A stretch of 64,000 nt of DNA from Eledone cirrhosa (taxonomy: Eukaryota; Mollusca; Cephalopoda; Octopoda; Eledonidae). Position 1 is the stretch's first letter, and each line of letters starts with the position of its first letter. The DNA lies in assembly GCA_964016885.1 (NCBI GenBank), contig OZ024740.1, positions 301,011,786 to 301,075,785 of the forward strand, given 5' to 3'. Below the pieces are notes generated by a model. The model had not been told where the DNA came from. It was given only the letters and a program-made list of their open reading frames with translations, and searched no databases. The translations under genes were made by a program, and so were the position numbers. This document shows positions 23,041 through 35,529 of this stretch, one piece after another.

Positions 23041-23230
23041 CAGTGATTTGGCTGCCACTTTAGAGAGTCGAATAAAATTCCTTGCAATATTTGTTCTAGA
23101 TCTTTAACTTCAGACCCCGCTCGGGTCAACTAGCCCATTCATCTTTCTGGTGTCTATAAAATAAAGAAGTAATCATAGACTGGGGTCGATATAATCATTT
23201 GTTCGCCTTCTCAAAATTTGAGAATTATTT
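23041..23230 (+). mobile_element. Worn tRNA-derived SINE
   Basis: The order of words matches a SINE of the same broad class in plus orientation: TTAGAGAGTCGAATAAAATTCC, GATCTTTAACTTCAGACCCC (B-box region, degraded), CATTCATCTTTCTGGTG and then ACTGGGGTCGATATAATC. The GGGGTCGAT tail block is characteristic. It is old, with no clear target duplication. Confidence 0.6.
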
Positions 23231-26200
23231 GATATATAAATGATTTCTTTTATCTTTATTATCCATGATTTTAACTATAATTCACGAGTGTCTTGTCATA
23301 AAAGAGGAATGGGATATATGTAGGAAAACAAGCCTAAACTCATTTCAAGTTTAACAAAAGGTTCAGTATTCTCACCAGTGGTATTTGAGCATGATCTAAA
23401 AATCCTTACATTACCTAGTTTTACTTTGGTTATTGATAATTTATTTAAACTCACCATGTGTAGAAATGACATGCTTCATTATATTATATCTCTGTACAAT
23501 ATATTTGACGTATTGTTGCAGATATTATAGCACACTGATGATACTGTTCTTTCTATATCGTCGAAATGTTGGGTATTCCAGTATATAAGTCTATCGACCA
23601 TGCCCTGATCATCTTTCTTGTATCTTCATTTATCTGTTCCTTTCATATTTGGTTTGCTTAATATGACAATACGTAATTTCTCGTATATCCGTCACACATT
23701 TCATCTATTTTTCTTTTAATTTAAATCATTTCGCGGAAATCAGGAATTTTAAAAGAAAGCTATTGTTTGTTTTTTTCCCCGCAGTGGAATTATGCGATAT
23801 AACTACAATCATACTTTTATTTTATGTTTTAAAATAAGCTTTCGAAAAGTAATCCATTTTCATGTGGAATATAGTTGCTGGAGATATGATCATTTATCTA
23901 TATTTGTTCATGTTAACATAGGTTTTTTGTGAGTTGACGCTCTTATGTTACTGTTCACTGACCCGCAATAGTCCTCAGCAATACACTCTTTGGATGATGT
24001 ACTCTTTGAGGGTGTAGTACCACATATTTGATAGACCAGTTACTATAGATATGTTAAAAGCACATGTAGAATTCATGCGATTTGAAAAGATATTCAAAAT
24101 TGTATAAAAATCTGTATATATAAATCTGATTTGTTGCTCCTTATCTTTACAGCTTTACCCGTGGTTATAAATCATGTATTTTTTCAAACTACTCTACTCT
24201 ATGAATCACATCACATGGAACATGAATAACAGAATAGGACAAAAGAAGTGGGAATAATGTTATTAATATTATAGCATATCTCAGATTCTCTCAGTGCAGA
24301 TCCATCGCTTAACTCTGCACAACTCTCTAAGCAATGCGCAGTGTGAGTCGTTTCGTTTTGATTCATTGCTTTCTAATTAGTGATAATAATTTATATTATA
24401 TGGATCTTGTTTATATAGGTTAGTCAATGGGTTCATGACTACATAATTATCAATCATTTGCAAAGTCCCTACAAATATAATTGTTTCTATTTTCTGTGTC
24501 ACACCTTTTTACCAGTATTGTTAGATCATAATAATATGGAATATATTCTTTATAACATTTAGGGATTTATTACCGTTTGGGAGGATTAATAAAACGACTA
24601 GGAGGAACATGTTTACCTGGCGCACGTTCAGTAAATTATCTCACCCATTTTAATATATCTCCATGCAAGGTTAAATATTCTGATGTATGGACGCTCATGG
24701 TTTGAGAAATCTTCTGTTCAATGTACATGAAAATACTTTGACATCGATATTTTATAAGGATGTGATACTTCACTCTATCGTAATCGTACATACATATGTA
24801 TTTCTCTTCTATATAAATGGGCTGCCAGAAACAAGGTAATTGATTATTTCCTCCAGAACTCCATGTATAAACATTGATTAATTTTAGGATTTTGGTATTT
24901 TATATAGAGGAGAATTCGGTCTACACATTCAATAAAAAATATTATCGTTGAAGGTGCGTTATTCGCTTTACAACCATTAATAACATTTTGTTTATGTAGC
25001 TCCTGCTTCCTTTATGGACATTTAGATGAATTTAATTCCATGTAAATCATCTATTCAGATAATCATCATTGTAGTTAAAGTTTATGAAATTTTACAAGAC
25101 ACGTTATATATCCTGAGATATTGAGGTATATTTCTTCTCTTTTAAGATTAAGGGCATTGAGTCTTATTGGCAACGTCAAGTTTAGTCTATGTTATTATGG
25201 AATTAAATAGTTTGCTAACATTCTATGTATGATAACTATTTTATCCTGTTGTTTATTTTCTGAAGTTTAACGCATTCCAGAAGTTGCTTTCTTGTAGCAT
25301 CTTGCCTCCTATAATTGCAGCAGCGTTCGTTGCTGGAATATTGTTCTCTTTGATGAACCGAGTATTATCAAAATTCCAGCTTACTCCGCTTTAATTTCCT
25401 TTTGTATTGGTGTTGCATAACATTTTTTTTTTTTATATTTCTGCAAGATGCTTGATAAAACCCATTTTGGACTGAGGCTGGATTGCCTATCTTGTTCTGA
25501 GATATGCTCTTACATTATACCAATATAGATTCATCAATATTTCGCCTCGATCTATTTTGATATGCATTTCTTGATTTCGAATACTTTTTTTAGTTTTATG
25601 CTATATGTGTTTGTTGTTACTATATATTTGGTTGTGGTGTTTTGTGGTGGATTCCATTAATAATTGAGAGATATTATACGTTATTGTAAATGCTTGCTGT
25701 ATATTTATTTTCCTCGTTATTTACTGAAAATATTCCTATACTTTGTTCATTACATACTATATTTCTATTATTATTGTAAGGGAAACAATTCTGTTGAAGG
25801 TTTTATGTTTGTAGTTTTTTATTATACACTTGAAGAGGATATTCGAAACATACATTTGCATTTCACTCTTAATCTTTGTACTTGTCTATTGTTTTTCCAT
25901 TCCATATTCTTTCTTTTAAGTATTGTATTTCTATGTTTAATATCAGTCTGTGTTTTGAGAATTCATTGGATTAACTATTTTGTTATTGGATCGTATACTA
26001 CCTTTAGATAAGTTATACTTTCAATAATTTATATATGAAAATATTGATGGAATACAGAAACAGTTCAATCAAGCATTTTCTGTTATAAATTCAGTTTATC
26101 GGGGATATATGTAGCAATAACTGGGCAGCCTGAAAATGTATGGTTAATAGTATTATTCTAATCATTAAGCACAATGAATCGGTGAAATATTTCGACAAAT

Positions 26201-26700
26201 AACTCACGAAATTTATTTACGATTGTTTACGTTGCAAAAGAGGATGTGCATTTACTTATTATTTCAATATTTGAAAATGAATATAATACCATAAGTTAAG
26301 GCTTTTTTTTTCATGAAGGTTTCACAAGGTAAAACCAGAATATTCTTCGAAGTCTAGATGGAAGTACAAAAATTGTTTATGTTATATGACTTCACGATGT
26401 CACATGTTCCTTCATTTCAAGAAAGTTGATGATTTACAAAATTTTCTGTTACATATGAAATAGAAAAATAATAATCATGATGCATTCAAAAATTACTCAT
26501 ACATGCATAAAAATACCTATGTTTTATTTATTACTTCGATAAGAAAAAAAGTTAGCATAACTGCTTCCACTTTCCAGTTCTTTTGAACATTCTTCTCAGA
26601 ATGTTAACTTTGTTGCCGCTTCGAGAAATGATTTAATGAAGGATGAACAAATAGTTTCTGACACATGTACTATGCCTCACACTGAAATAAATGAATGAAT
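23231..26700. other. Long AT-rich stretch without a recognised gene
   Basis: A CTGATGA at 23,535 with CGTCGAAATG downstream is a degenerate hammerhead-like word, and a weaker one (TTGAAGAGG...TTCGAAAC) lies near 25,831. The longest frame (25,664-26,011) is a hydrophobic low-complexity reading. I see no defensible gene. Confidence 0.35.
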
Positions 26701-26709
26701 ATAAACGTG

Positions 26710-26771
26710 CGTGTATATATATATACACGCACACACACACATACACAGACACACACACACACGCACACACA

Positions 26772-26829
<58 letters not shown>

Positions 26830-26830
26830 C
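26710..26830. repeat. (CA)n-(TA)n microsatellite
   Basis: CA repeats with occasional CGCA and CATA units, then TA. Confidence 0.95.
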
Positions 26831-26842
26831 TTATATCTATAT

Positions 26843-27413
26843 ATAAACGGAAAAAATGAAACGATATTTTATTTCTCACTCTTATTATGGCTGTTACTTA
26901 AATATAAGTAGGTATACGTACATACATATATGTATACAGACGTAGAGTACTATGTATATATATATATACATACATGCACACATATATATATGTACGTATG
27001 GATTCACCGAACATTTATTATAATGCTCGGTGTGTTTGTAAACAAACATCCCGAATTAAGCCGTACAGTGTCTAGCAACCATCGTTGCTCATTTGTTCAA
27101 CACTGACAAAGGAACGGTGTACTAGTTTCAAGCTTATTAGCTATCGTCAGCAACGTATACCTACCTGCCAGATGATTGAACGTCTGAAGGTATATACTTT
27201 GCTTATGCATATTGACGGCTGAGCAGCCTAATTTGCATATCGAGTGAGTTAATCTGTATATATATATGTATGTACGTATACATACTTATATTTAAGTAAC
27301 AGCCGTACTAAGAGTGAGAAATGAAATTTCGTTTCATTTTTTCCGTTTATCGTTTTCGGTGCGCCCGGCCGATTAACTCACTCGATATGCAAATTAGGCT
27401 CCTCAGCCGTGAA
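26843..27413. repeat. Interlocked inverted repeats (a-b-a'-b')
   Basis: 26,843-26,940 is the reverse complement of 27,254-27,350 at about 93% by eye; both contain ATAAACGGAAAAAATGAAAC in opposite senses. A second pair, 27,209-27,253 and 27,370-27,413, is inverted too (AACTCACTCGATATGCAAAT). The pairs cross rather than nest. The segment 27,209-27,350 is therefore one unit whose reverse-complement copy is split on both sides of it. Probably a rearranged fold-back repeat. Confidence 0.8.
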
Positions 27414-28670
27414 ATCATTATACATATTTCGATGGTCCAGCTCCATCAGCCAATTATGTTGCAAGACAGGGCGATCTCATCAGGCGACTTCCACAGAATT
27501 ACTTAACAGGATTACGTTAAACCCAAACAGATAATGGGTGATACGGAAAAAAGAGAAGAGAAAATTGAAAATTGTAAATCGGATTCGGAGACTGCCTGTA
27601 CAAAAAAATGTTGTATTGTAGTAATGTGCTTTTGTTTATCATATTTAAACGAGTGCAACCATGTATTATAATGGGTCTTAAATGGTTTAGTGTGGCTCCG
27701 ATATATGAACTACTAGAGTGCTGTATTTTTAGAGTACATTTATATACAACAAAAGTAGTTAGGTATAAACCGCCAAGAGGACACATATTAGGATCCCTAA
27801 AGTTACATTCTATATTGGACAAAGCGACGGTATCTACTGGAGAGTTTAAGGTGTTTACGCTGATATACCAAGGTCTGTTGAATGTACTTACATTCGTAAT
27901 TTGATATTAGGTGGATTGCTTTGAAAATATGAGAGGAGACTATATATGGGTGCTGATTCGTGAAAGCAATTTGCAGCTAATGCGTAAATCCCGAAAACTT
28001 ACTCACTTTTATTTTTTGTTTTTTTGCATAATCCTATAATAAATGTTAAGCTACTTTTTTAATTATGTATTATTTTAATCCAACGTTGTTTGAATGATTA
28101 TCTTCACATTTGACGGTTTACCCAATGGGATTAGGTAAATCTAGAAATATCATTATCATGGCCATAACAGCAAAGTTGTAAGGAAATGGTAGGCATTTCC
28201 CATACACTTTGGGCAAAAGCAAATAGGAAATAATAGTTCCTAGCCAAGGAAAATAATCTTTTTACACAATGTTATTGATGATATTAGATGATACATGCAT
28301 GGCGAGTTCCTGGTGGCTGATAAATGCTATACAATCCGCTAAGCCAGGGGCGGTAGAAAATGTTAACTTAACTATTTTTATTGATTAATTTATGGCATTT
28401 GTGGTTAGGTGAGAAATTACTATCTAGAATGTGAAAGAATATTTTATGTATATTAGATTTAATATTTAGTCTATGTGGTGGGTTAAACCATGAGCGCTTT
28501 CGTTTTCTTATTAGCTATAACATTTTTCTTATTCGGGGAATTGTTGTTAGTTTGTTGCTTGTTATTGTGATAAGATTGCTCCTATCAATGTGGCGTTACT
28601 GGATATTTTGGATTGCTATTTATATTTATGCCAAACATAGTATTAGTTTGAAACCAATATATTTATTTCT
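27414..28670. other. Unassigned stretch
   Basis: On the minus strand near 27,460-27,410, CTGATGGAGC...CCATCGAAATATGTATAAT resembles the hammerhead family at 12,189 but lacks A9 and stem I. Frames of about 100 residues on both strands at 27,517-27,904 have no known motif. Confidence 0.35.
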
Positions 28671-28675
28671 ATTAA

Positions 28676-29400
28676 TTGTACCGTATATATGAGTTTCCTT
28701 TCCTATTTATACCAGAGCAAGTGTTACTCTTGTTAAAATTATTATTTCGTTTACTAGTTTGTGCGACTATATTCACATTATTAAAGAATAGCATTGAATC
28801 ACTATCAGGGATTTACGTAATCTTACTTCTATATCCTGATAATAACAGTGCATCATTATATTAGGAGTCTGTGGTGTTAAATATTTCTTCATTCGCTGAT
28901 GGCTTCGAGATTCTCTGTGATAGGCTTTCAACTATTGGGTTAATAATAGACATTGATTGTTTGATAATCTATTTACATAAGATAGGAATTCGCTTGGCTT
29001 ATGGCAGGTTTGGTAAAGTCCAGTATCTTCATCAAAAGTAGCATCCCGGAAATTCAACAACTTATGGTTAGAATCAATAGTTTTGGTGGATACCTGACAT
29101 TTGAAGAACTTACGTAAATGTCCATTGAGGTTTTCAATACTGAGAGTGTTATAATTATTTACGGTAAACATCACCTCGTCTCTATGTAAACCACCTTGGT
29201 AGGGTTTTCCTGTATGGACTTATGCAATAGATAAATGCCAACCAAATCCGTGACTTGCGCAAAGTCACTGGAACACATGCAGATGGAAACATTGTTTGAT
29301 CTTTTGGCTCCAGTCCACAGAGAACCAGCGAACTCAAGTATTGTACATTTAGCTCTGAGAATAATTTCTATATCCTTTTCAGTTAGAATAGTGCATTCGT
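28676..29400 (-). mobile_element. PLE-D: decayed Penelope-like RT, reverse strand
   Basis: Pieces in order on the minus strand are DFAQVTDLVGIYLLHKSI, GGLHRDEVMFTVNNYN (where active relatives have GLYRDDGL), ENLNGHLRKFFK, LLNFRDATFDEDTGLYQ, HKPSEFLSYVNRLSNN, then in another frame IVESLSQRISKPSANEEIFN, a stop, and YNDALLLSGYRSKI. These match the RT catalytic region through thumb of the lineage represented by PLE-B and PLE-C. The catalytic RDD is RDE, and stops and frame changes interrupt the reading. The GIY-YIG end is not recognised. Confidence 0.75.
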
Positions 29401-29881
29401 AGCAAAAAATTAAAACCTTATTTAAAATAATGGGACATATAGAGGTGTAGTAATTATTTGTGTGTAGTTGTATGAATTTAAGCTTGTCCGTGTTTTAAAT
29501 ATTTTAAAAACTAATTTATAACCTCATCTGTGTCGTCCTAACGATTAATTTTAATTCTATTTTTTTTTATTTTGGTAACATAGGTATTACACTGATTTCT
29601 TGTTGCTCAAATTTAGATTAGAATAGATCTCATATTTTTATCGGTATCATGGTTCATTTGTTGGCAGTCAATAAAATGAAAATAACCCATATACTTATGT
29701 CGCCTTCAAAGATACATTCTGATTAGTACTGGCAGATATTCTCCAAAGACAAAATTATTAGATGACACTATTTACATATGGCAAAATGAGTTATATTCGA
29801 TATTTTAAATATAAGGACGGGATATTTAATTCGTAACTCACGTAGAACATTCAAAATCACGTGGTGAAATTTTCAGAAAGG

Positions 29882-30126
29882 ATAATAATAATAGTAATAA
29901 TTGTTTCTACTTTTGGCACAAGGCCAGCAATTCACCAGTGTATTACTGGTACTTTATTTTATCGACCCCGTAAGGATGAAAGGCAAAGTTAACCTCGGCG
30001 GGATTTGAACTCAGAATGGCAAGGGCCATAACTCTATGCGTCAAAGCATGGCGTCCGATCCTCTACCGATACTGCCAATCCACCGGCCTATACTGCCAAT
30101 CCACCATAATAATAATGATAGTAATA
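29882..30126 (-). mobile_element. tRNA-derived SINE in an (AAT)n target
   Basis: The body is about 29,901-30,105, closely related to the SINE at 12,621. The words TGTTTCTACTTTTGGCACAA and TTAACCTCGGCGGGATTTGA (B-box, complement) are shared. Its 5' end carries a short tandem duplication of TACTGCCAATCCACC (about 30,070-30,105). The flanks ATAATAATAATAGTAATA (29,882) and the similar 30,106-30,126 look like an imperfect target duplication. Confidence 0.85.
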
Positions 30127-30139
30127 TTAATAATAATGC

Positions 30140-31537
30140 TTTCTTTATTAACCACAAGGGTTTACATAGAGTAGACATTAAGGACAGTACAGGACAATAC
30201 AGGACGGTACAAATGGGCATTTCTGCGTCTAAAAAACAAAAACAGAGGATGTAACAAAAAAAATAACAATGAAAAATTCCCCAATAGGAGGGAGATTTCG
30301 GAGGGACATTTCTGGAGAAAGCCCATTAAAAGACCACAGTGAATATGACGACCAAGGCAAGTGCCCTCTCCCAGTTTTCCACCTGTAATTTAAAGACACA
30401 TACTCAGAGTAGGCCCATTCACTCGGTCTATACTTGCGTCTCTCACCCATCTTTCAATAAAATGCTGGGAAGAAAGCACTTCCCTCTCTACCCTGATTTT
30501 CCTTTTCTAATGAAATTTGAAAAAGTTAATCATGGTATCACCGCAGAGGTAAGTGCTCGTCTTCAGCCCTTTCAAACGTGTCCACCATACTATCTCTTTC
30601 GCCATGGCCACCAGACAGATAAAAACTGCCTGCCCTTCCCGGCTAAAGGAAGAGGGCGGGCAATCCTCACGATGGACTCAGCTGATTGCTGGTTCCGTCC
30701 TACACGTGACAGCAGGTGTTCGACATAAACCCACAAGTCAGCCATGCTCGGACACTGGACGAGTGCGTGCAGGCCGGTTTCTTCACCCTGCGCGCATCTC
30801 GGACATGCCCGGTAGAGTTTATGCCGAACTGGCAAGGCTCCTCGGTAGCACTGCCAGGCCAGGGATTTCTGGAAGTTGTCCATAGGCCCCGACCCGAAAG
30901 TTCTTCCGAAGGGATTGACTAGTTGATTTTCATCGACGCCTAGAGTTTCTCCAAGTACGTCGTTGCTCTTCCCCTCCACTAATCCTCTATAGAACGCCAA
31001 GGTGTAGTTTCCACCGATCACAATGCCGAGGGCTGTGAGTGCCTGAAGACATTCCAGTCTCCAAGCGCTCCCTCTCGGTCTTCGCTTGACCCAGGACTGC
31101 AACTCCATCAAGGAGACGAGCTGGGGAAAGACGTGTCTAGCAAACGGCGACCACACCTGATCACCGTCGAGGAAGAGGTGTAGATGTCGTAGCCTGAGTG
31201 CGTCTCTGCGCATCATCAGCCACGGCATGCCTAGCCCTCCACGTAGCGGGTGTTGACAGCATATGGGCCGCCTGACCATCGGAGCCCGTCCCTTCCACAA
31301 AAAGCGAAAGAGCAAACGCTCCAGCTCAGTCAGGCGGGGCTTAGGACAAGGTACGACGGTCAGGCGGTAGTAGATAACGGACGCGATGTACGCGTTGGCC
31401 ACCTCCGCTCGACCTTTCAGGGATATCTTCCTCTCCGCCCATTTCTAGGTGAGAGAAGACACCCTGCTCATCACCTCGTCCCGTGGGTTGAGGTTACGCG
31501 GGAACTTATCCCAGAGTAGCACTACTGCCATCGGCAT
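30140..31537 (-). mobile_element. 5'-truncated LINE: RT C-terminal part with zinc knuckle
   Basis: On the minus strand, 31,537 to about 31,403 reads LNPRDEVMSRV, a stop, KWAERKISLKGRAEVANAYI, then a 270-residue open frame (31,402-30,590) with ASVIYYRLTVVPCPKP, LLFRFLWKGRAPMVRR and GGLGMPWLMMR. It ends with QKSLAWQCYRGALPVRHKLY and a C-x2-C...H...C knuckle (CPRCAQGEETGLHALVQC), the zinc-binding domain that follows RT in many non-LTR retrotransposons. No RT catalytic box is present, because the copy is cut off at about 31,537 where Helitron sequence begins. A probable 3' tail reaches the ATT-rich stretch at about 30,140. The clade is uncertain; I would guess an L1/Tx1-like or R2-like relative. 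Confidence 0.75.
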
Positions 31538-34414
31538 GATATTATTTCTAGGGTTTTCAGGCAGAAGCTGGCTAAGCTAATTGATCTAATAAAAAAAGGG
31601 AAGGTTTTCGGGCCTGTTAGGTGCCAGATGTATACTGTTGAGTGGCAGAAGAGAAGTTTGCCACACGCGCACATTTTGGTTTAGTTGGTCACTAAAATAG
31701 ACCCTACATTTCTAGATGACGTCATCGCAGCAGAAATACCGGACCCGGTTGTTGACCGGCAGCTGTACGACATTGTGAAGGCACACATGGTGCACGGTCC
31801 GTGCGGTCCCGGTTTTCAAGAGTTCTCTTCATGCCACAAGGACCATGTGTGCACTAAACGATACCCCAAGAGGTTTGTTGAGGAGACACAGACCGGCGGC
31901 GACGGATACCCACTGTACAGACGAATGCGGCCTGAGAACGGTGGATTCACTATGACGTTACGGGGTCATCAAGTTGATAATAGGTGGGTGGTCCCGTACT
32001 GTCCATTTCTGATGAAAACTTTCAACGCTCATATAAATGTGGAGTTCTATCATTCATTGAAGTCGATAAAGTACATATGTAAATATGTTAACAAGGGTTC
32101 CGACGCTGCCATGTTCGGCCTTCAAAACGACAATAGCAGGGACGAGGTCTCGGAGTACTTGGCAGGTCGATATATCAGCAGTGGTGAAGCCTTTTGGCGG
32201 ATATTCGGGTTTCCACTTCATCAAAGGTACCCCGCCATCATACAACTAGCGGTTCATTTGGAAAACGGCCAGTGGGCTTACTTTACTGAACAGACTGCTG
32301 CTCATTTGGCAGCCAACTCAAAAGAAACAACTTAGAATGGTTTTGTTACGCTTTGCCAACTTGACACATTTGCAAAAACACTTTCATATCCTCAGGTCCC
32401 GTCCTACTACGTGTGGTCAAACAACACTTGGGTGCGTAGGAAGTCAGGTCAGGATGTTGAAGGACATCCTAATGTCAAGTTTGACAGTTGTCTAGGAAGA
32501 GTGTACACTGTACCACCCAACCAATATGAGTGTTTTCACCTGCGCATTCTGCTCCATGAGGTTTTTGGCCCACAAAGCTTTCGAGACAACTGTTGACGGT
32601 GAATTATGTGATACTTTCCGGGAAGCCTGATTTAGGCGTGGCCTTTTGGAGGATGATTCACAATGGGGTGCCATTATGGGAGAGGGCGTTTTGTTGAAAT
32701 CTCCTAAAAGACTAAGATCGCTTTTCGCTATTCTACTCCTATGGTGCGACTTGGGTGATCCGCCCTCTTTATGGCTTAACTATAAAAGATTACATGTCTG
32801 AAGATCTCCTGCGTCACGCTCAGTTGCTAAACCCATCGATCGAGGTCGGGTACAGTGACCTCATTTACAACAGGGCGCTGCTTGAAATCGGAGATACTGT
32901 TCTCGATATGGGCGGTAGTGCGTTGGCGGTGTTTGGCCTACCTTCAACAAACTGGAAAGGCGCAAACACTCTGTCTTCGGATTTGCTGCGTGAGACATCT
33001 TATAATGTTGACGAGCTTGCCCAGTACATAGCGGAGAATGAACCAAAGCTCCTTCCAGAACAGAAATTCGCTTACAACTCCGTTGTTAATTCTGTCCGGG
33101 GCAAAGCTGGGCGTATTTTCTTGCTGGACCCTCCTGGGGGGAGTGGGAATACTTTTGTCACCAAATTAATATTACCTGAGATTAGGCGAACAGAAGGCAT
33201 TACCTTAGCTGTGGCATCATCTGGAATTGCGGCTACTTTGTTGCCGCTGGCAGGACAGCTCACTCCTATTTCAAGCTCCCGCTTGACTTAGCGAAGACTG
33301 AGACACCCACTTGCAACATCAGTAAGAGTTCCGATCAGGCAGAAGTGTTCAGACGATGGAAGCTTATCGTTTGGGACGAATACACGATGGCCCACAGAGG
33401 TGCTCTTGAGGCGCTAGATAGAACTCTGAGACACATCAAAGACTCTACGGCTCCCATGGGAGGCATAACACTTCTTCTTTCAGGGGACTTCAGGAAAACG
33501 CTTCCCGTTATTCACAAGGGCACTAGAGCTGAGGCAGTAGGTGCGTGTCTTAAGTCATCCGCATTGTGGCCCCTGGCTGGTGAAGACTCTGAAACTTCAC
33601 ACTAACATGCGTGTTCATATGCGAGGTGATATCGCATCAGCATCATTTTTCTCACACCCTCCTTGCACTTGGCGAAGGCAAAACGCCCGGGGATGAAAAT
33701 GGTAATATTGCCATCGACTCACTTTGAACCGTTGTTAGTACGCCTTCTGATCTCAGGGATGCAGTGTTCCCAGATCTCCAAGCAAATTATCAGAATATGG
33801 ATTGGCTTGCCCAAAGGGCTATTCTGGCCCCGAGGAATAAAACTGTTAACCATATTAATGACAAATGCTAAAACTCATTCCTGGGGATGGCTATGTATAT
33901 AAGTCTATCGATAGAACTCCTAACCCTGTGGACGTCATCAACTATCCAATAGAGGTACTAAATTCCTTTGAGCCCCCCGGATTACCCCCACAAATTTTGA
34001 AACTTAAAGTTGGTGTCCCTATAATGCTCATTCGAAATTTGGTTCAGCCGAAACAATGCAATGGCACACGATTGTCGTTAAGTCCTTAGCTCCCAATCTG
34101 ATTGAGTCTACGATAATCACATGGTGAGGTCGGGGCAAGGTTGTGCTCATACCGAGGATGCATCTTTCCCATCAGGAGCAGACCTACCTTTCACATTTCG
34201 GAGGTCCCAGTTCCCGGTCAGGCCATGCTTCGCAATGTCAATTAACAAAGCACAGGGGCAAACACTGTCTGTGGCGGGAATACATTTAGGGGAGCCGTGT
34301 TTCTCTCATGGTCAGCTTTACGTTGGATGCTCGCGTGTCGGCAGCAAGAGTTATGATTTCGCGTTCGTTCCGCAAGGAAACCAAAAAAACATTGTGTACA
34401 AGGAGGTTTTATAG
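31538..34414 (+). mobile_element. Decayed autonomous Helitron: Rep (HUH) and helicase
   Basis: Helitrons carry a RepHel protein. From 31,538 the reading DIISRVFRQKLAKLIDLIKK, VRCQMYTVEWQKRS and PHAHIL (HUH histidines) runs to a TAG at about 31,682, then continues in frame to 32,334 with SIKYICKYVNKGSD and EYLAGRYISSGEAFWRIF (the tyrosine-bearing Rep motif). Later pieces in other frames are SCLGRVYTVPPNQYECFHLR (32,487 on), the PIF1-like helicase with PPGGSGNTF (Walker A, Lys replaced by Asn at 33,148), LIVWDEYTM (Walker B), LLLSGDFRKTLPVI, AMSINKAQGQTL and QLYVGCSRV. At least four frameshifts and several stops make it non-functional. Its 5' portion is missing where the LINE lies. The 3' hairpin and CTRR end were not found. 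Confidence 0.9.
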
Positions 34415-35160
34415 GATTACCTCGATTCCTAATGTTATAACTTTTCGTGAGTACTTTCTAAGTAAGTTAACCTTCACTGCAGTGTACTGGACACTCCCCA
34501 CCATCTGCCGTACAAAAGCTGATTCTCGCGGCGTTACAAACATTCATTGCAACTCCGACCCTACCCAAATATCAGCTGTTGCTCCTCACCAACCCCCATT
34601 TGGTGGGCCTCGGAGGACCGTGGACAGGTTAGTATTTCACCTCCGTACGACTCTCAAAGGGTGAACAATGCTTTAATGACGGGATTTACATCTTTAGGTG
34701 GTTCCCTGAAATTACTTCAAACTTCACCAACACCTGGCCTCCGCTCTATTTTCCTCCCACCGTCGGCACAGCAGCAGGCTCATATTCTACGTCTGACGTA
34801 CATGATGCACCAACCATACAATGAGCCCTCTTCCTCTTTTTTTGGTTGTCATCACTCGACAATATTTTCAGGCACCTGTTTGCGGTTCCCTCAATCCACC
34901 CCTCCCCCTGTTGAAAGATGTCATGCAGAACAACTTTATCGCAGCTCTGTTGTTCGGCTGGCATCGTCTCACCGCGTGTTGCGCAAGTACTGTGAAACAA
35001 TAAATTTGAACACTTCTTTGCACAGAGAAAATATCAATAGGCGAAACTACAATTGGCACTGCTGGTGCAGCTCCTGCTTCGGCAGTGTAGGTTTGCATCT
35101 CATTCAACCAGTGCCTGGCAGACCTAAAGTGCCTACTCAGGTCCTTATCTACGCGGACAC
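34415..35160. other. Unassigned stretch between Helitron and PLE-E
   Basis: Frames of 60-205 residues occur on both strands (the longest 34,547-35,164), but I recognise no motif. It may be the 3' part of the Helitron or the upstream part of PLE-E. Confidence 0.3.
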
Positions 35161-35529
35161 CTAACCAAAAGATACTCCACCAGACATGACAACTGCTGCA
35201 GGCTAGCCCACTGCCCCATCAACGACACAGACCTATGCCACCAGGCTTACGTAGTATACAGACTAGAGTGTGACAAATGCAGCAACTTCTACGTAGGTAG
35301 CACCACCAGACCACTCCACATAAGAATAAAAGAACACCTCAATACTAACGCTTCGTCATTTACGAAACACCTAGTTAAATTCAAAAACACCGACAAAACC
35401 ATAACAGTTAGGAGAGAAACTAAGGAAAGAAACCTCGTCATTCTTAGAATTAAGGAAGCACTAATTATAGAGAAAACACAACCACCAATCAATAATAGAC
35501 TAGAACTCAACACCCAATTTACAACTTGA
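35161..35529 (+). mobile_element. PLE-E: GIY-YIG endonuclease reading frame
   Basis: An uninterrupted frame of 122 codons ends at TGA 35,527. It contains HDNCCRLAHCPINDTD, YVVYRLECDKCSNFYVGSTT (VVY and YVG, the two GIY-YIG motifs, with a CxxC between), RPLHIRIKEHL and, near the end, EKTQPPINNRLELN. This is the layout of the C-terminal endonuclease of Penelope-like RT proteins. No ATG starts it and no RT is recognised upstream, so it is a fragment, but without internal damage. It differs clearly from PLE-A/F, B and G. Confidence 0.8.
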
